Shown in pieces: positions 16,657 to 25,732 of a stretch of 64,000 nucleotides of DNA (the stretch's first letter is position 1; each line of letters opens with the position of its first letter). The position numbers were made by a program, and so were the translations under genes. Below the pieces are notes generated by a model. It ran no database searches, was not told where the DNA came from, and saw nothing but the letters and a program-made list of their open reading frames with translations. The DNA comes from Granulosicoccus sp036478595 (GTDB taxonomy: Bacteria > Pseudomonadota > Gammaproteobacteria > Granulosicoccales > Granulosicoccaceae), in NCBI GenBank assembly GCA_036478595.1, contig JAZGEF010000003.1:124001-188000 (forward strand), given 5' to 3'.

Positions 16657-17422
16657 CAAGCCAGGCAAGCGTCGCCATCCGTCCGCTGCGCACACCGTCG
16701 CGCCGGTGGGAAAAAAATAACGATGGCTCACTAACCGTACAATGATCGCCACCTGTCACCGTGATGTCGCCAATACTCGCCAATTCGTTACGGGCAAGTT
16801 GATAGATGTCAGCAAAATACTTTCCGCTGGCAGCCCCATCAACAAAAGCGGCGCGATTACTAGGCTGGCGACTAACAAACGCCTGCAACACATCTTCTCC
16901 CACTTCAAACGCAGTTGGCCCAATGGCTGGTCCGAGCCAGGCATGCAGCTTGTCATCAGGGGCAAACAGCTTACAAGTGGCTTTGAGAACACCGTCCGCA
17001 AGCCCACGCCAGCCAGCATGAGCCACTGCAACGGCAGTCTCTTGTTCATTGGCAATCACTACCGGCAGGCAATCGGCTGTCATCACCGCAACAACAGCGC
17101 CCGGCGTGTTAGTCCAGCCGGCATCTGCTTTATCAGTGTCGTTAAATTGCGAGCCTGCAGATTGATCAGCACTCAATCGGCATACATTAATGCCATGAAC
17201 TTGATTCAACCACCGCGGCGCGGTTGGCAACTGAAGCTGCTCGCTAAGCCATGCTCTGTTGTCACGCACGGTGGCCTCATCGTCGCCGACATGCAAACCC
17301 AAATTAAGCGAATCGTATGGTAACGAGCTAGTTCCACCACTGCGTGTACTTGAGGCAACATGCACCCGAGCACTCAAAGCCCAATCAGGCGCGATCACTA
17401 TCGGAGCACTGGCATCACTCAT
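16652..17422 (-). CDS. pgeF: Peptidoglycan editing factor / purine nucleoside phosphorylase PgeF (YfiH, multicopper oxidase-like fold)
   Basis: 256 residues, DUF152/laccase-domain family. Metal-site motifs are WLNQVHG, TADCLPV and AHAGWRGL, with a late HRRDG. Family members clear mis-edited murein precursors (L-Ser in place of L-Ala) and have been shown to act on purine nucleosides. The ATG at 17422 is chosen (AGG five bases upstream); a GTG at 17428 is the alternative. It overlaps the rluD stop by eight bases, the usual rluD-pgeF-clpB order of gammaproteobacteria. Confidence 0.9.
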   Translation of the reverse strand: MSDASAPIVIAPDWALSARVHVASSTRSGGTSSLPYDSLNLGLHVGDDEATVRDNRAWLSEQLQLPTAPRWLNQVHGINVCRLSADQSAGSQFNDTDKADAGWTNTPGAVVAVMTADCLPVVIANEQETAVAVAHAGWRGLADGVLKATCKLFAPDDKLHAWLGPAIGPTAFEVGEDVLQAFVSRQPSNRAAFVDGAASGKYFADIYQLARNELASIGDITVTGGDHCTVSEPSLFFSHRRDGVRSGRMATLAWLA

Positions 17423-18458
17423 ACTCACCTGTGTTTAGTGGCGGAAGATTATCGATAAGTTGTTGCATATCATCAGGCGGCGACTGCTCGAACGAACACA
17501 GCTCCCCGGATGCAGGATGCGACAATTGTAAATGCCGGGCGTGTAACGCTTGACGATTCCATTGTGGCATCTCGCTATGCAACCATGCATTGATCTTTAT
17601 CAAAGGCCCTTTTTTTTTGTAGACATGATCGCCCAATAGCGGATGACCTATATGTGTCATATGTACGCGTATCTGATGAGTGCGGCCAGTGGCCAAGTCA
17701 ACCGACAACACGGCACCCCCTTCAAAACGACTATCAACTGTGTAGTAAGTTAGAGCGTGCTTGCCTGCAGGGCGTACCGCCATACGTTTTCGATCAACCG
17801 GATGTCGAGCGATAGGCTCTTCAACTTCGCCTTCGTCTTGTGGTTGCCCAGCAACAACCGCCAAATACTGACGTCCCATTTTGCGGCTTTGTAGCTGTTG
17901 CACAAAACTCAAATGCGCTTTTAGGGTGCGCGCAACAACACACACTCCACTTGTGCCCTTATCGAGTCGATGCACGATGCCCGCACGCGGGATGCAGCGC
18001 AGCGCAGGATCAAAGTGCAGCAAGCCATTCATGAGTGTTCCGTTGCGATTACCTGGTGCTGGGTGCATGACCAGCCCAGCCGGTTTATTAATCACGTAAA
18101 AATGCGGATCGCTGTGGACTATTTCTAGCGGTACGGCTTCTGCGCGAATATTGGCAGCGTCGTCTATCGGCCCGTTTGAGGCTAGATCGTCTAGCTGATC
18201 CTCCGGCAAAGCCAGTTTAAGCTGCTCACCGCCGATTAATTTGTCCTTGGAGCGGCGCTTATCACCGTTGACAGTCAAAAATCCGGATGTGATCCATTGT
18301 TGCAGGCGGCTTCGTGAATAGTCGGGAAACATCCCCGCTACCACGCTGTCCAGACGCTGGCCGGCGGCTGAGGCAGGCGCTACGACAGAGAAACCGTGAG
18401 ATTCTCGACTCCTATCACCGGTGGACCCGGCATTTGATGGTGGTTGATCTTCGTGCAT
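17415..18458 (-). CDS. rluD: 23S rRNA pseudouridine synthase RluD
   Basis: 347 residues. An S4-like RNA-binding domain lies at the N-terminus (RLDSVVAGMFPDYSRSRLQQW), followed by the RluA-family catalytic domain with HRLDKGTSG containing the catalytic Asp, and RTHQIRVH near the end. It makes pseudouridines 1911, 1915 and 1917 in helix 69 of 23S rRNA. The start at 18458 (MHEDQPP) is chosen as the domain begins soon after; longer in-frame sequence upstream runs into the bamD promoter region. It is divergent from bamD, which is the conserved arrangement. Confidence 0.92.
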   Translation of the reverse strand: MHEDQPPSNAGSTGDRSRESHGFSVVAPASAAGQRLDSVVAGMFPDYSRSRLQQWITSGFLTVNGDKRRSKDKLIGGEQLKLALPEDQLDDLASNGPIDDAANIRAEAVPLEIVHSDPHFYVINKPAGLVMHPAPGNRNGTLMNGLLHFDPALRCIPRAGIVHRLDKGTSGVCVVARTLKAHLSFVQQLQSRKMGRQYLAVVAGQPQDEGEVEEPIARHPVDRKRMAVRPAGKHALTYYTVDSRFEGGAVLSVDLATGRTHQIRVHMTHIGHPLLGDHVYKKKGPLIKINAWLHSEMPQWNRQALHARHLQLSHPASGELCSFEQSPPDDMQQLIDNLPPLNTGEYE

Positions 18459-18544
18459 GGCTGCTGTTATACCTGAAAATGACGCTCTGGTAGGTTCTAA
18501 TAAGCCGCAACAATGCTTGCGCTTATATTCGCTATACTTTGGCA

Positions 18545-19312
18545 ATGAAATTAAATATTCAAATTGTCGCGATCGCTAGCGCGATTAGCCTGGCCTCTGT
18601 TCTCTCCTCTTGTGCCAACCTTGACCAGCCAATCACTGAGACCACCAGCGCAGAGGATCTTTATCGCAGAGCTAAGGTCTCGTTGAAGCAAGGCGATTTC
18701 CTGACCGCGGTGAGCACGTTTGAGTTGCTGGGTGCCCGCTACCCGTTTGGCAATTATACGCAGCAAGCGCAACTGGACATCTCCTATGCGTATCTAAAGC
18801 AAGATGAATACGATAATGCAATCGCCTCGGCAGACCGATTTATCAAGTTATACCCACGTAGCGAACAAATCGACTATGCCTACTACATTAAAGGCTTAGC
18901 TAATTATTCGCGCGGCGGATCCGCGATGGAGCGTATTTTCCCCCGCGATATAGCCAAGGTTAATCAAAACTGGCCTCGTTCAGCCTACGCTGATTTTGAT
19001 TCTCTGATACGTCGCTTTCCCAACAGCCAATACGCGCCAGACGCTCTAGAACGTATGGCGTATCTACGTGACAAAATGGCGGAACACGAACTGATCACCG
19101 CTCGCTTTTACTACAGTCGTGCCGCAATGGTTGCATCAATCAATCGAGTGACTTATCTGCTTGAGCACTTTGATGGGTCACAGCATGTGCCAGATGCACT
19201 AGCGCTGATGGCAAGGGCTTATGAATCCTTAGGCCAAGATGACCTTCAGGCAGACACATTACGCGTTTTAGCCGCGACTGATCCTGAGCACCCGTCTGCT
19301 ACAGCAAACTAA
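18545..19312 (+). CDS. bamD: Outer membrane assembly lipoprotein BamD
   Basis: 255 residues. Signal peptide with lipobox LSSC (cysteine at 23), then tetratricopeptide repeats with SAEDLYRRAK, RYPFGNYTQQAQLD and FPNSQYAPDA, all typical of BamD/ComL. It is a periplasm-facing lipoprotein of the BAM complex that inserts beta-barrel proteins. The ATG at 18545 gives a good signal peptide. A TATACT box lies only seven bases upstream, so the transcript could be nearly leaderless; an in-frame TTG at 18539 is less likely. Confidence 0.94.
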   Translation: MKLNIQIVAIASAISLASVLSSCANLDQPITETTSAEDLYRRAKVSLKQGDFLTAVSTFELLGARYPFGNYTQQAQLDISYAYLKQDEYDNAIASADRFIKLYPRSEQIDYAYYIKGLANYSRGGSAMERIFPRDIAKVNQNWPRSAYADFDSLIRRFPNSQYAPDALERMAYLRDKMAEHELITARFYYSRAAMVASINRVTYLLEHFDGSQHVPDALALMARAYESLGQDDLQADTLRVLAATDPEHPSATAN

Positions 19313-19473
19313 ATTCCCCCGATAACTAATGTGACTCACTTCACATTGCAGATATTGCTAGTCCCAGCTTTGGCAATACCGGTGGGTGCTGGGTACTACG
19401 CAAGCGTGAGCGCACAATATTCGGTCTGAATATTGCTGCAGGGCTAGACTCTCTGCCATTGGCCATGGCCTAA

Positions 19474-21102
19474 ATGCTCGATCTGTCTTCTCAAAAACGC
19501 GGTACTAATCAGCACGGCAACACGGTGTCTCACGCACCTGCCCGTGATGTACGCTCTTTGCGCCTGCTCAATCAATATCGATTATTTTTAATTTTCGCTA
19601 TGGGTGCGGTTTACTACCTAGCCGACGGTCAACACACATTGGGGCAACGCGATGCCACGTTATTTGAAATCGCACATCTTGCTTATGCGGTAATAGCCTT
19701 ACTCTTTATTTACTTGTTAAACCTTGGCAAGCCTTCAAAAGATACTCAGTTCTACCTACAAAACTACATCGACATACTGTTCATCGTTCTTATTATGTAC
19801 ACTTGTGGCGGCGTGTCGAGTGGTATCGGCATATTGCTGCTTATCACCATTGCGCTAATTAGCCAGCTCACCACAACGCGTTTATCCCTGTTGTTTGCAG
19901 CCATAGCGTCTACTGTTGTGCTATCAGTAGAGCTCTTCGCGCAACTGCGCTTTGGTGCTAGTGCTGCAAATTTTGAACGCACCGCTTTACTTGGCAGCTT
20001 GCTGTTTATCATTGCCTGGCTGTTCACGGTTCCGATGAAGCGGCTAGCGTCACGCGAATTTCCACAATCCGAAGAGCTACACGCCGCACTTAATGTCAAG
20101 CAGATCGCTACATTAAATGAAGAGATTATCCGCGAGCTGGATTCTGGCGTATTGGTTATTGATTCCTCTAATCAAGTTCAGTTAATCAATGATACCGCTC
20201 GAGAGCTCCTGGCCGCTGAATTTACTCCACTGCCCGTGCATGTTGGCCGTTTGTGTTCTTCCCTTTTTGACAGCATCCAACACTCCCGCAGCACTAAGTC
20301 CGACGGCACACGCCCGTTTACCATCGATGCAACCGGTACTGACGTGCTACCTCAGTTCATCGGCCTATCAGGTGGTGGTGTATTAATCAAACTTGATGAC
20401 CATGGCAATATCCGTCGTCAGTTACAACAGTTAAAGATGGCATCACTAGGAAAGCTTTCCGCCAGCATCGCACATGAAATCAGAAACCCATTGGGTGCCA
20501 TTTCACATTCGGTTCAATTATTGGAAGAATCAGAAACCCTTCAAGATGAAGATCTGAACCTACTAGGAATAGCGCGTAAACATACGCAACGCATCAATCG
20601 TATTGTTGAAGACGTGCTGCAACTATCCAATCATCAAGAGCTTCGCAGCGATCCACTGGATCTTAAAACGCAGATTGATCAATTTTGCGCACGTTTTACT
20701 ACTGAAAATCAATTGCCAGTTGATCAGATAAATGCTGATTGCGATATCGCTTGTTCTGCCATATTTGACCCGGGGCATTTTGATCAAGTGCTGTGGAACC
20801 TATGCACTAATGCGCTACTACACAACGGCAGTGATTCAATCAGTATCAATATTCATTGTTATCAGTCAACATCGAGTGTCATTGTGCTGGACGTAACCGA
20901 TAACGGTAAAGGCATCGCAGAAATCCAACGCGAACAGCTATTCGAACCATTTTATTCAACGCATCATGCTGGGTCAGGGCTTGGTTTATATATTATTCGA
21001 GAGTTATGCGCGCTAAACAAAGGGCAACTGGCGTGCCTGGAATCAGATTCTGGTGCCCACTTTAGGCTAACGCTGTCCTCAATCAATGAGCAGGCAGCCT
21101 AA
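19474..21102 (+). CDS. pilS: Two-component sensor kinase PilS
   Basis: 542 residues. About six hydrophobic segments (residues 30-190), a PAS-like region (about 205-310), then histidine kinase domains: H-box SIAHEIRNPLGAISH, N-box NLCTNALLHN, DNGKGI and GSGLGLYI. In known systems PilS senses pilin in the membrane and controls PilR phosphorylation. The ATG at 19474 has no clear ribosome binding site. It is separated by two bases from pilR. The upstream 161 bases contain a hairpin and a doubtful small ORF. Confidence 0.93.
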   Translation: MLDLSSQKRGTNQHGNTVSHAPARDVRSLRLLNQYRLFLIFAMGAVYYLADGQHTLGQRDATLFEIAHLAYAVIALLFIYLLNLGKPSKDTQFYLQNYIDILFIVLIMYTCGGVSSGIGILLLITIALISQLTTTRLSLLFAAIASTVVLSVELFAQLRFGASAANFERTALLGSLLFIIAWLFTVPMKRLASREFPQSEELHAALNVKQIATLNEEIIRELDSGVLVIDSSNQVQLINDTARELLAAEFTPLPVHVGRLCSSLFDSIQHSRSTKSDGTRPFTIDATGTDVLPQFIGLSGGGVLIKLDDHGNIRRQLQQLKMASLGKLSASIAHEIRNPLGAISHSVQLLEESETLQDEDLNLLGIARKHTQRINRIVEDVLQLSNHQELRSDPLDLKTQIDQFCARFTTENQLPVDQINADCDIACSAIFDPGHFDQVLWNLCTNALLHNGSDSISINIHCYQSTSSVIVLDVTDNGKGIAEIQREQLFEPFYSTHHAGSGLGLYIIRELCALNKGQLACLESDSGAHFRLTLSSINEQAA

Positions 21103-21104
21103 TC

Positions 21105-22571
21105 ATGACAACCACCGCCCTTATTATTGACGATGAGCCTGACATTCGAGAGCTAATCGCGCTAACTCTAACGCGGATGGGGTTGGAGATTCACGCGGCG
21201 GCCAATCTTGAAGAAGCCAGACACCTGTTGGAAGCCTATTCGTTTGATGTATGTCTGACCGATATGCGGCTCCCCGACGGCAACGGCGTGGAGTTTGTCA
21301 AAACAATCCATTCTATGCACCCACAACTGCCTGTCGCCGTTATCACTGCACACGGCAATATGGATGAAGCGGTCGACGCCATGAAAAATGGCGCTTACGA
21401 CTTTGTATCCAAACCTGTTGATATCAACCAATTACGTAAGCTCGTTGTGCAGGCAGTGACGATATCCAATTCGATTAGTAAACGCTCTGAAGAAGCATCG
21501 AACGATAATACCGATACTGATGTTGCTAACAGGCCTGTCGATTCCACACTGGATACTTTGTCGAAACGTGACCCTCTCCGGGCAGATCCTGTACCAAAGC
21601 TTGCGGCAAAAACCCTGATTGGGCAATCCCAGCCGATGAAAGAATTACGCAACATGATCGCCAAAGTGGCTAGAACCAATGCACCTGTTTGGATAACAGG
21701 TGAGTCGGGCACAGGTAAAGAACTCATTGCCAAACTAATCCATCAACACGGGCCCAGAGCGGATGCACCTTTTATCGCAATCAATTGTGGTGCGATACCA
21801 TCAGAGCTAATGGAAAGCGAATTGTTTGGCCACAAAAAAGGCAGTTTTACTGGCGCTGTTAATGATAGCGATGGCCTGTTTAAGCGAGCAGAGGGCGGTA
21901 CTTTGTTTCTGGATGAAGTTGCCGAGCTGCCGCTACATATGCAAGTTAAGTTATTGCGTGCAATACAAGAGCGCTCCGTGCGGCCTGTTGGCGGCAGCGA
22001 TGAAATACCGGTCGATGTGCGCATACTCAGCGCTAGCCATAAAGATCTATCCGTAGAGGTTGATCAGGGTGTGTTTCGACACGATTTATATTATCGATTG
22101 AATGTCATTAGCCTGCGCTCCCCTAGTTTAAGCGAACGCACAGATGACATACCTGAATTAGTGGAACACTTACTCCATAGAATTCAAAAGCACTTGCCAT
22201 CCAATCAATGTACCAGCTTATCGCACGATGCCATGCAAGTACTAGAGCGCTACGTTTTTACGGGTAACGTACGCGAGCTTGAAAATATTCTCGAGCGCGC
22301 TGTTGCCTTAAGCGATGGTTTAGTTATCGATGTTACAGACTTAGGTATAAACACAGAATCCAAAAAAAGCAGTAACACTAACAACTCCAATAACCTTGGT
22401 GGCGCTGTTCGATCTATGGACGACAATGAAAGAGAGCGGCTTGTTGCCGCACTTGAAGCAGCGCGTTGGAATCGAAAGGCCGCAGCAGTTGCACTTGGCC
22501 TGACATACCGGCAGCTCCGCTACCGAATCGAGCAGCTTGGTATTGAAGATAACGATCGCGGCGCCGCCTAA
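21105..22571 (+). CDS. pilR: Sigma-54-dependent response regulator PilR
   Basis: 488 residues. Receiver domain with acidic pocket DDE (9-11), phospho-acceptor D53 in LTDMRLP, and the KP motif (103-104). The AAA+ domain has GESGTGKE (199-206), GSFTGA and FLDEVAEL. The C-terminal Fis-type helix-turn-helix is in NRKAAAVALGLTYRQLRYRIEQLGI. PilR activates pilin transcription with sigma-54. Just downstream lie TGTCA palindromes and a sigma-54 promoter, which supports local control of pilA. A linker of about 60 Ser/Asn/Asp-rich residues separates receiver and AAA+ domains. Confidence 0.95.
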   Translation: MTTTALIIDDEPDIRELIALTLTRMGLEIHAAANLEEARHLLEAYSFDVCLTDMRLPDGNGVEFVKTIHSMHPQLPVAVITAHGNMDEAVDAMKNGAYDFVSKPVDINQLRKLVVQAVTISNSISKRSEEASNDNTDTDVANRPVDSTLDTLSKRDPLRADPVPKLAAKTLIGQSQPMKELRNMIAKVARTNAPVWITGESGTGKELIAKLIHQHGPRADAPFIAINCGAIPSELMESELFGHKKGSFTGAVNDSDGLFKRAEGGTLFLDEVAELPLHMQVKLLRAIQERSVRPVGGSDEIPVDVRILSASHKDLSVEVDQGVFRHDLYYRLNVISLRSPSLSERTDDIPELVEHLLHRIQKHLPSNQCTSLSHDAMQVLERYVFTGNVRELENILERAVALSDGLVIDVTDLGINTESKKSSNTNNSNNLGGAVRSMDDNERERLVAALEAARWNRKAAAVALGLTYRQLRYRIEQLGIEDNDRGAA

Positions 22572-22591
22572 TTCGCCCGACAGTCGTCTGT

Positions 22592-22640
22592 TTGTCACTG
22601 CGGTGACAATTGTCTTGTCACATAATGACAAACTTGTCAC
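22592..22640 (+). promoter_or_regulatory. PilR-type upstream activator sites
   Basis: Three TTGTCA elements in 49 bases: a perfect 7-bp palindrome TTGTCAC-TGCG-GTGACAA (22592-22609), a second TTGTCA-CATAA-TGACAA (22615-22631), and a lone TTGTCAC (22634-22640). They lie about 100-150 bases upstream of the sigma-54 promoter. PilR in Pseudomonas is known to bind TGTC-containing repeats in the pilA upstream region; assignment here is by motif and position. Confidence 0.7.
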
Positions 22641-22738
22641 CTCAAAGTGTTAATTACTGCACTGTGACGGCGTTCATATCAATTTTAAGTATTTGTTTTA
22701 ATTGATTATTATTTAATGATAATGAGCTGTTTAGGCAA

Positions 22739-22754
22739 TGGCATAGCCCATGCA
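22739..22754 (+). promoter_or_regulatory. Sigma-54 promoter of pilA
   Basis: TGGCAT-AGCCC-ATGCA: GG at 22740-22741 and GC at 22752-22753 with the required ten bases between. Consensus is TGGCAC-N5-TTGCA (two mismatches, invariant GG and GC kept). It lies about 100 bases upstream of the pilA ATG, which leaves a leader of about 85 bases. Confidence 0.8.
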
Positions 22755-22850
22755 CTTAACCCTTTAACCATACGGACGCTAACAGGTTCGTAGGTCAGGT
22801 TTGACAACCAACTTATAACAATTAAATTCAATCTCTGGAGATAACCAATC

Positions 22851-23297
22851 ATGGTTAAGAAGCAAGTACAAAAAGGTTTTACACTAATCGAACTTATGAT
22901 CGTTATCGCGATCATCGGTATTCTTGCTGCGGTAGCAGTACCACAGTACACAATCTATACTAACCGAGCATATGTATCAGGTCACGGTCTTAACGCCGCT
23001 CGTCCGTTTCAATTAGCAGTTACAGAATACGCTATCATCAACAAACAATTCCCACCACTAATGACTGATATTCGGTTGCTACCAGCTGATGGCGAAACAG
23101 AGCAAGTCGATAACGTTACTATGACTCCTGCAACTGGCGACCTGACTATTACATTCAAAACCGCAGCTCAGGGTGTACCACAGGATATTCAAGCTACAAC
23201 TCTAGTACTTGCTCCAGCTCAGAACGCCGCTGGAACAGTGACTTGGAGTGTTGATGCTGCTTCTACTTTGGATCCAAAATTCGAACCTAAGATGTAA
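22851..23297 (+). CDS. pilA: Type IV major pilin, first copy
   Basis: 148 residues. Leader MVKKQVQKG is cut before FTLIELM, and Glu5 of the mature protein is present; the hydrophobic N-terminal helix follows (IVIAIIGILAAVAVPQ). The mature chain is about 139 residues. The protein has no cysteine at all, so it lacks the C-terminal disulfide loop of classical PilA. It ends DPKFEPKM. GGAG lies ten bases upstream of the ATG. It is transcribed from the sigma-54 promoter. The neighbouring pilB, pilC and pilD supply the assembly motor, platform and prepilin peptidase. Confidence 0.93.
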   Translation: MVKKQVQKGFTLIELMIVIAIIGILAAVAVPQYTIYTNRAYVSGHGLNAARPFQLAVTEYAIINKQFPPLMTDIRLLPADGETEQVDNVTMTPATGDLTITFKTAAQGVPQDIQATTLVLAPAQNAAGTVTWSVDAASTLDPKFEPKM

Positions 23298-23330
23298 TAA
23301 GATCTAATTGTTTAGATTTTAATAATCGCG

Positions 23331-23360
23331 GAAGAGGCTCTTTAGGGAGCCTCTTCTTTT
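23331..23360 (+). terminator. Rho-independent terminator between the two pilin genes
   Basis: A perfect 10-bp stem GAAGAGGCTC (23331-23340) / GAGCCTCTTC (23347-23356), six-base loop, then TTTT. It stands 33 bases after pilA, so the second pilin is either made by readthrough or has its own promoter. Confidence 0.9.
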
Positions 23361-23388
23361 CGTTCTACTCAAGCCCTCAGAGCAAATT

Positions 23389-23832
23389 ATGAAAAAATAT
23401 AATAGCGGTTTCACTCTGATTGAACTCATGATCGTCATCGCAATAATCGGCATTCTTGCTGCGGTAGCGGTGCCACAATATACAATCTATACCACTCGCG
23501 CATTCGTGGCTACCGAAGGCTTGAATGGAGTACGCTCTCATCAATTGGCTGTGACTGAATACGCGATAATCAATCAAGCTTTTCCAGCAGGTCCTGCTGA
23601 CATAACACTACCGTCAGCTGGCGAAACAGGTAAAGTAGACACGGTCACAGTAGCAGCAGACGGCTCTGGCGCACTAACTGTTCTGTTCAAAACGGCCGCT
23701 GAAGGTGTACCGGGCGCAGCAGCCGCCAAAACTTTAATCATCACACCCAACATAAATGCGGTCTCGCGAAATGTGACATGGGCAGTTGACCCAAGCGGCA
23801 CGCTAGACGCCAACTACGTTCCAAGAATGTAA
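23389..23832 (+). CDS. Type IV pilin, second tandem copy
   Basis: 147 residues, leader MKKYNSG cut before FTLIELM, Glu5 present. Similarity to the first pilin extends through the whole chain (QYTIYTTRAF, QLAVTEYAIINQ, TVLFKTAAEGVP, VTWAVDPSGTLD), so the two arose by duplication, but the surface part is diverged. It also lacks cysteine and ends NYVPRM. The start has only weak ribosome binding (CAGAG), unlike the first copy. It could be a second major subunit, an antigenic variant or a minor pilin. Confidence 0.88.
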   Translation: MKKYNSGFTLIELMIVIAIIGILAAVAVPQYTIYTTRAFVATEGLNGVRSHQLAVTEYAIINQAFPAGPADITLPSAGETGKVDTVTVAADGSGALTVLFKTAAEGVPGAAAAKTLIITPNINAVSRNVTWAVDPSGTLDANYVPRM

Positions 23833-23906
23833 TATTTAGAAGATCCACACTTTATTTGGTGCCAGCTAGCCTAGCCTGTATGCAGAGCATCCCTTTCCTA
23901 CCCATC

Positions 23907-23986
23907 TGATCAACTTTTCGTGAGCTTGATCAAACTTTTACATCAACACTTAACATCATCTTTAGGTTAATCGGTTTCTGCCGATT
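23907..23986 (+). promoter_or_regulatory. Repeat elements in the leader of pilB
   Basis: TGATCAACTTTT (23907) and TGATCAAACTTTT (23927) form a direct repeat, and TGATCAA/TTGATCA also reads as an inverted repeat with 12 bases between. A short hairpin AATCGG-TTTCTG-CCGATT follows (23969-23986). No sigma-70 or sigma-54 promoter is convincing in 23833-24023. The function is unknown; an operator for the pilB operon is possible. Confidence 0.3.
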
Positions 23987-24023
23987 CATGAGTATTGAAT
24001 TCACTCAAGTCTAAGAGATACTC

Positions 24024-25730
24024 GTGGAAGATAAAAACTCAAGTCCAGTTGCGTTAAACGGTTTGGCCAAGCAGCTTGTTGCTCATGGGCAAATTAACGA
24101 AGAAACGGCCGAAGAGGTAATGAGAGAAGCGGTAGAGAAGAAACTTCCCTTCTTAACAGAGCTTATTGCAGGCGGTCACGTTTCAGCCAGTACAGTTGCG
24201 CAATCACTTGCCACTGACTTTGGCTTGCCAACTTTTGATGTTGGGACTCTGAATCTGGACACCATGCCCAGAGAGTTTCTTAACGAAGAGTTGCTAGCCA
24301 GCTTACCAGCCATACCGATCGCACGACGCGGATCGCGTTTGTTTATCGCTATTTCTGATCCAACCTATAGTGAAGCCATAGATAAATACAAGTTTACATC
24401 AGGCTTGAGCGTGGAGGCCGTGATAGTTGAGCATGATAAGCTATCTGAGCTACGTGCAAGCGCGATGGAAGCGTCATCTTCAATGAGCAATGACTTGGAT
24501 GACAGCTTTGATCTGGATGTTGACGATCCGGACGCCAAGAAGGACGACGACGACACATCGGAGCTTGATGACACGCCGATTGTACGCTATGTCAACAAAC
24601 TGCTGCTCGATGCTATTAAGGTGGGTGCATCGGATATTCACGTTGAGCCTTATGAAAAAGTCTTCCGTGTTCGATATCGTATAGACGGCATTCTACAAGA
24701 AGTAGCCAACCCACCGCTTGCGATGGCTGGCCGTTTAACCGCTCGAATCAAGGTAATGTCCCGCATGGATATCTCTGAGCGTCGCGTGCCACAGGATGGC
24801 CGAATTAAGCTTAAGCTTTCAAAAACAAAAGCAATCGATTTTCGTGTTAACACCTGCCCGACTCTGTTTGGTGAAAAAACCGTACTGCGTATTCTTGACC
24901 CGAGTAGTGCACAACTGGGTATCGATGCCCTGGGTTACGAACCTGAGCAGAAAAAGCTCTATATGGACGCACTGGCAAACCCCTACGGCATGATCCTGGT
25001 AACAGGACCAACGGGTAGTGGTAAAACCGTATCCTTGTATACCGGTTTGAATATCCTTAATGAACCTGACACCAATATATCTACCGCAGAAGATCCAGCG
25101 GAAATTAACCTGGTGGGCATCAACCAGGTAAACGTAAACCCAAAAGCGGGTTTAACGTTTGCTGAAGCATTGAAAGCCTTCCTTAGACAGGATCCAGACG
25201 TGATCATGGTTGGTGAGATACGTGACCTGGAAACGGCCAGCATTGCAGTAAAAGCCGCACAAACGGGCCACTTAGTGTTATCCACACTTCACACCAATGA
25301 TGCACCACAAACCCTATCGCGCTTAATCAACATGGGCGTACCACCATTTAACATTGCAACTGCGGTGTCACTAATCATCGCACAGCGCCTAGCTCGAAAG
25401 CTTTGTGATAATTGTAAAGAAGAAGACGATATACCAAAACAAACCTTAATAGATGAGGGCTTTAAAGAGGAAGACCTTGCTGAACTAACTGTATATAAGG
25501 CAGTGGGTTGTAAGAAATGTAACGGCGGTTATAAAGGCCGAACGGGCATCTACCAGGTCATGAAGATCAGCGAGGAAGTCGGCAGAATGGTAATGGCCGG
25601 TGGTAACTCGATTGATATCGCGAATCAAGCGAAAAAAGAAGGCATTCCTGACTTACGCGATGGAGCTTTAAAGAAAATCAAGCGTGGCGTACTAAGCCTC
25701 GAAGAAGCTAACCGAGTTACAAAGGATTAA
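24024..25730 (+). CDS. pilB: Type IV pilus extension ATPase PilB
   Basis: 568 residues, full length. An N-terminal MshEN-like domain (about 1-150), an acidic linker (about 157-183, many Asp), then the GspE-type core: Walker A GPTGSGKT (328-335), Asp box near GEIRDLETA, His box LSTLHTNDAP, and the zinc-binding cysteines LCDNC and CKKC near the end. It powers pilus extension in the cytoplasm with PilC. The start is GTG at 24024 with AAGAG upstream. The 2-base gap to pilC implies one transcript. Confidence 0.96.
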   Translation: MEDKNSSPVALNGLAKQLVAHGQINEETAEEVMREAVEKKLPFLTELIAGGHVSASTVAQSLATDFGLPTFDVGTLNLDTMPREFLNEELLASLPAIPIARRGSRLFIAISDPTYSEAIDKYKFTSGLSVEAVIVEHDKLSELRASAMEASSSMSNDLDDSFDLDVDDPDAKKDDDDTSELDDTPIVRYVNKLLLDAIKVGASDIHVEPYEKVFRVRYRIDGILQEVANPPLAMAGRLTARIKVMSRMDISERRVPQDGRIKLKLSKTKAIDFRVNTCPTLFGEKTVLRILDPSSAQLGIDALGYEPEQKKLYMDALANPYGMILVTGPTGSGKTVSLYTGLNILNEPDTNISTAEDPAEINLVGINQVNVNPKAGLTFAEALKAFLRQDPDVIMVGEIRDLETASIAVKAAQTGHLVLSTLHTNDAPQTLSRLINMGVPPFNIATAVSLIIAQRLARKLCDNCKEEDDIPKQTLIDEGFKEEDLAELTVYKAVGCKKCNGGYKGRTGIYQVMKISEEVGRMVMAGGNSIDIANQAKKEGIPDLRDGALKKIKRGVLSLEEANRVTKD

Positions 25731-25732
25731 TC

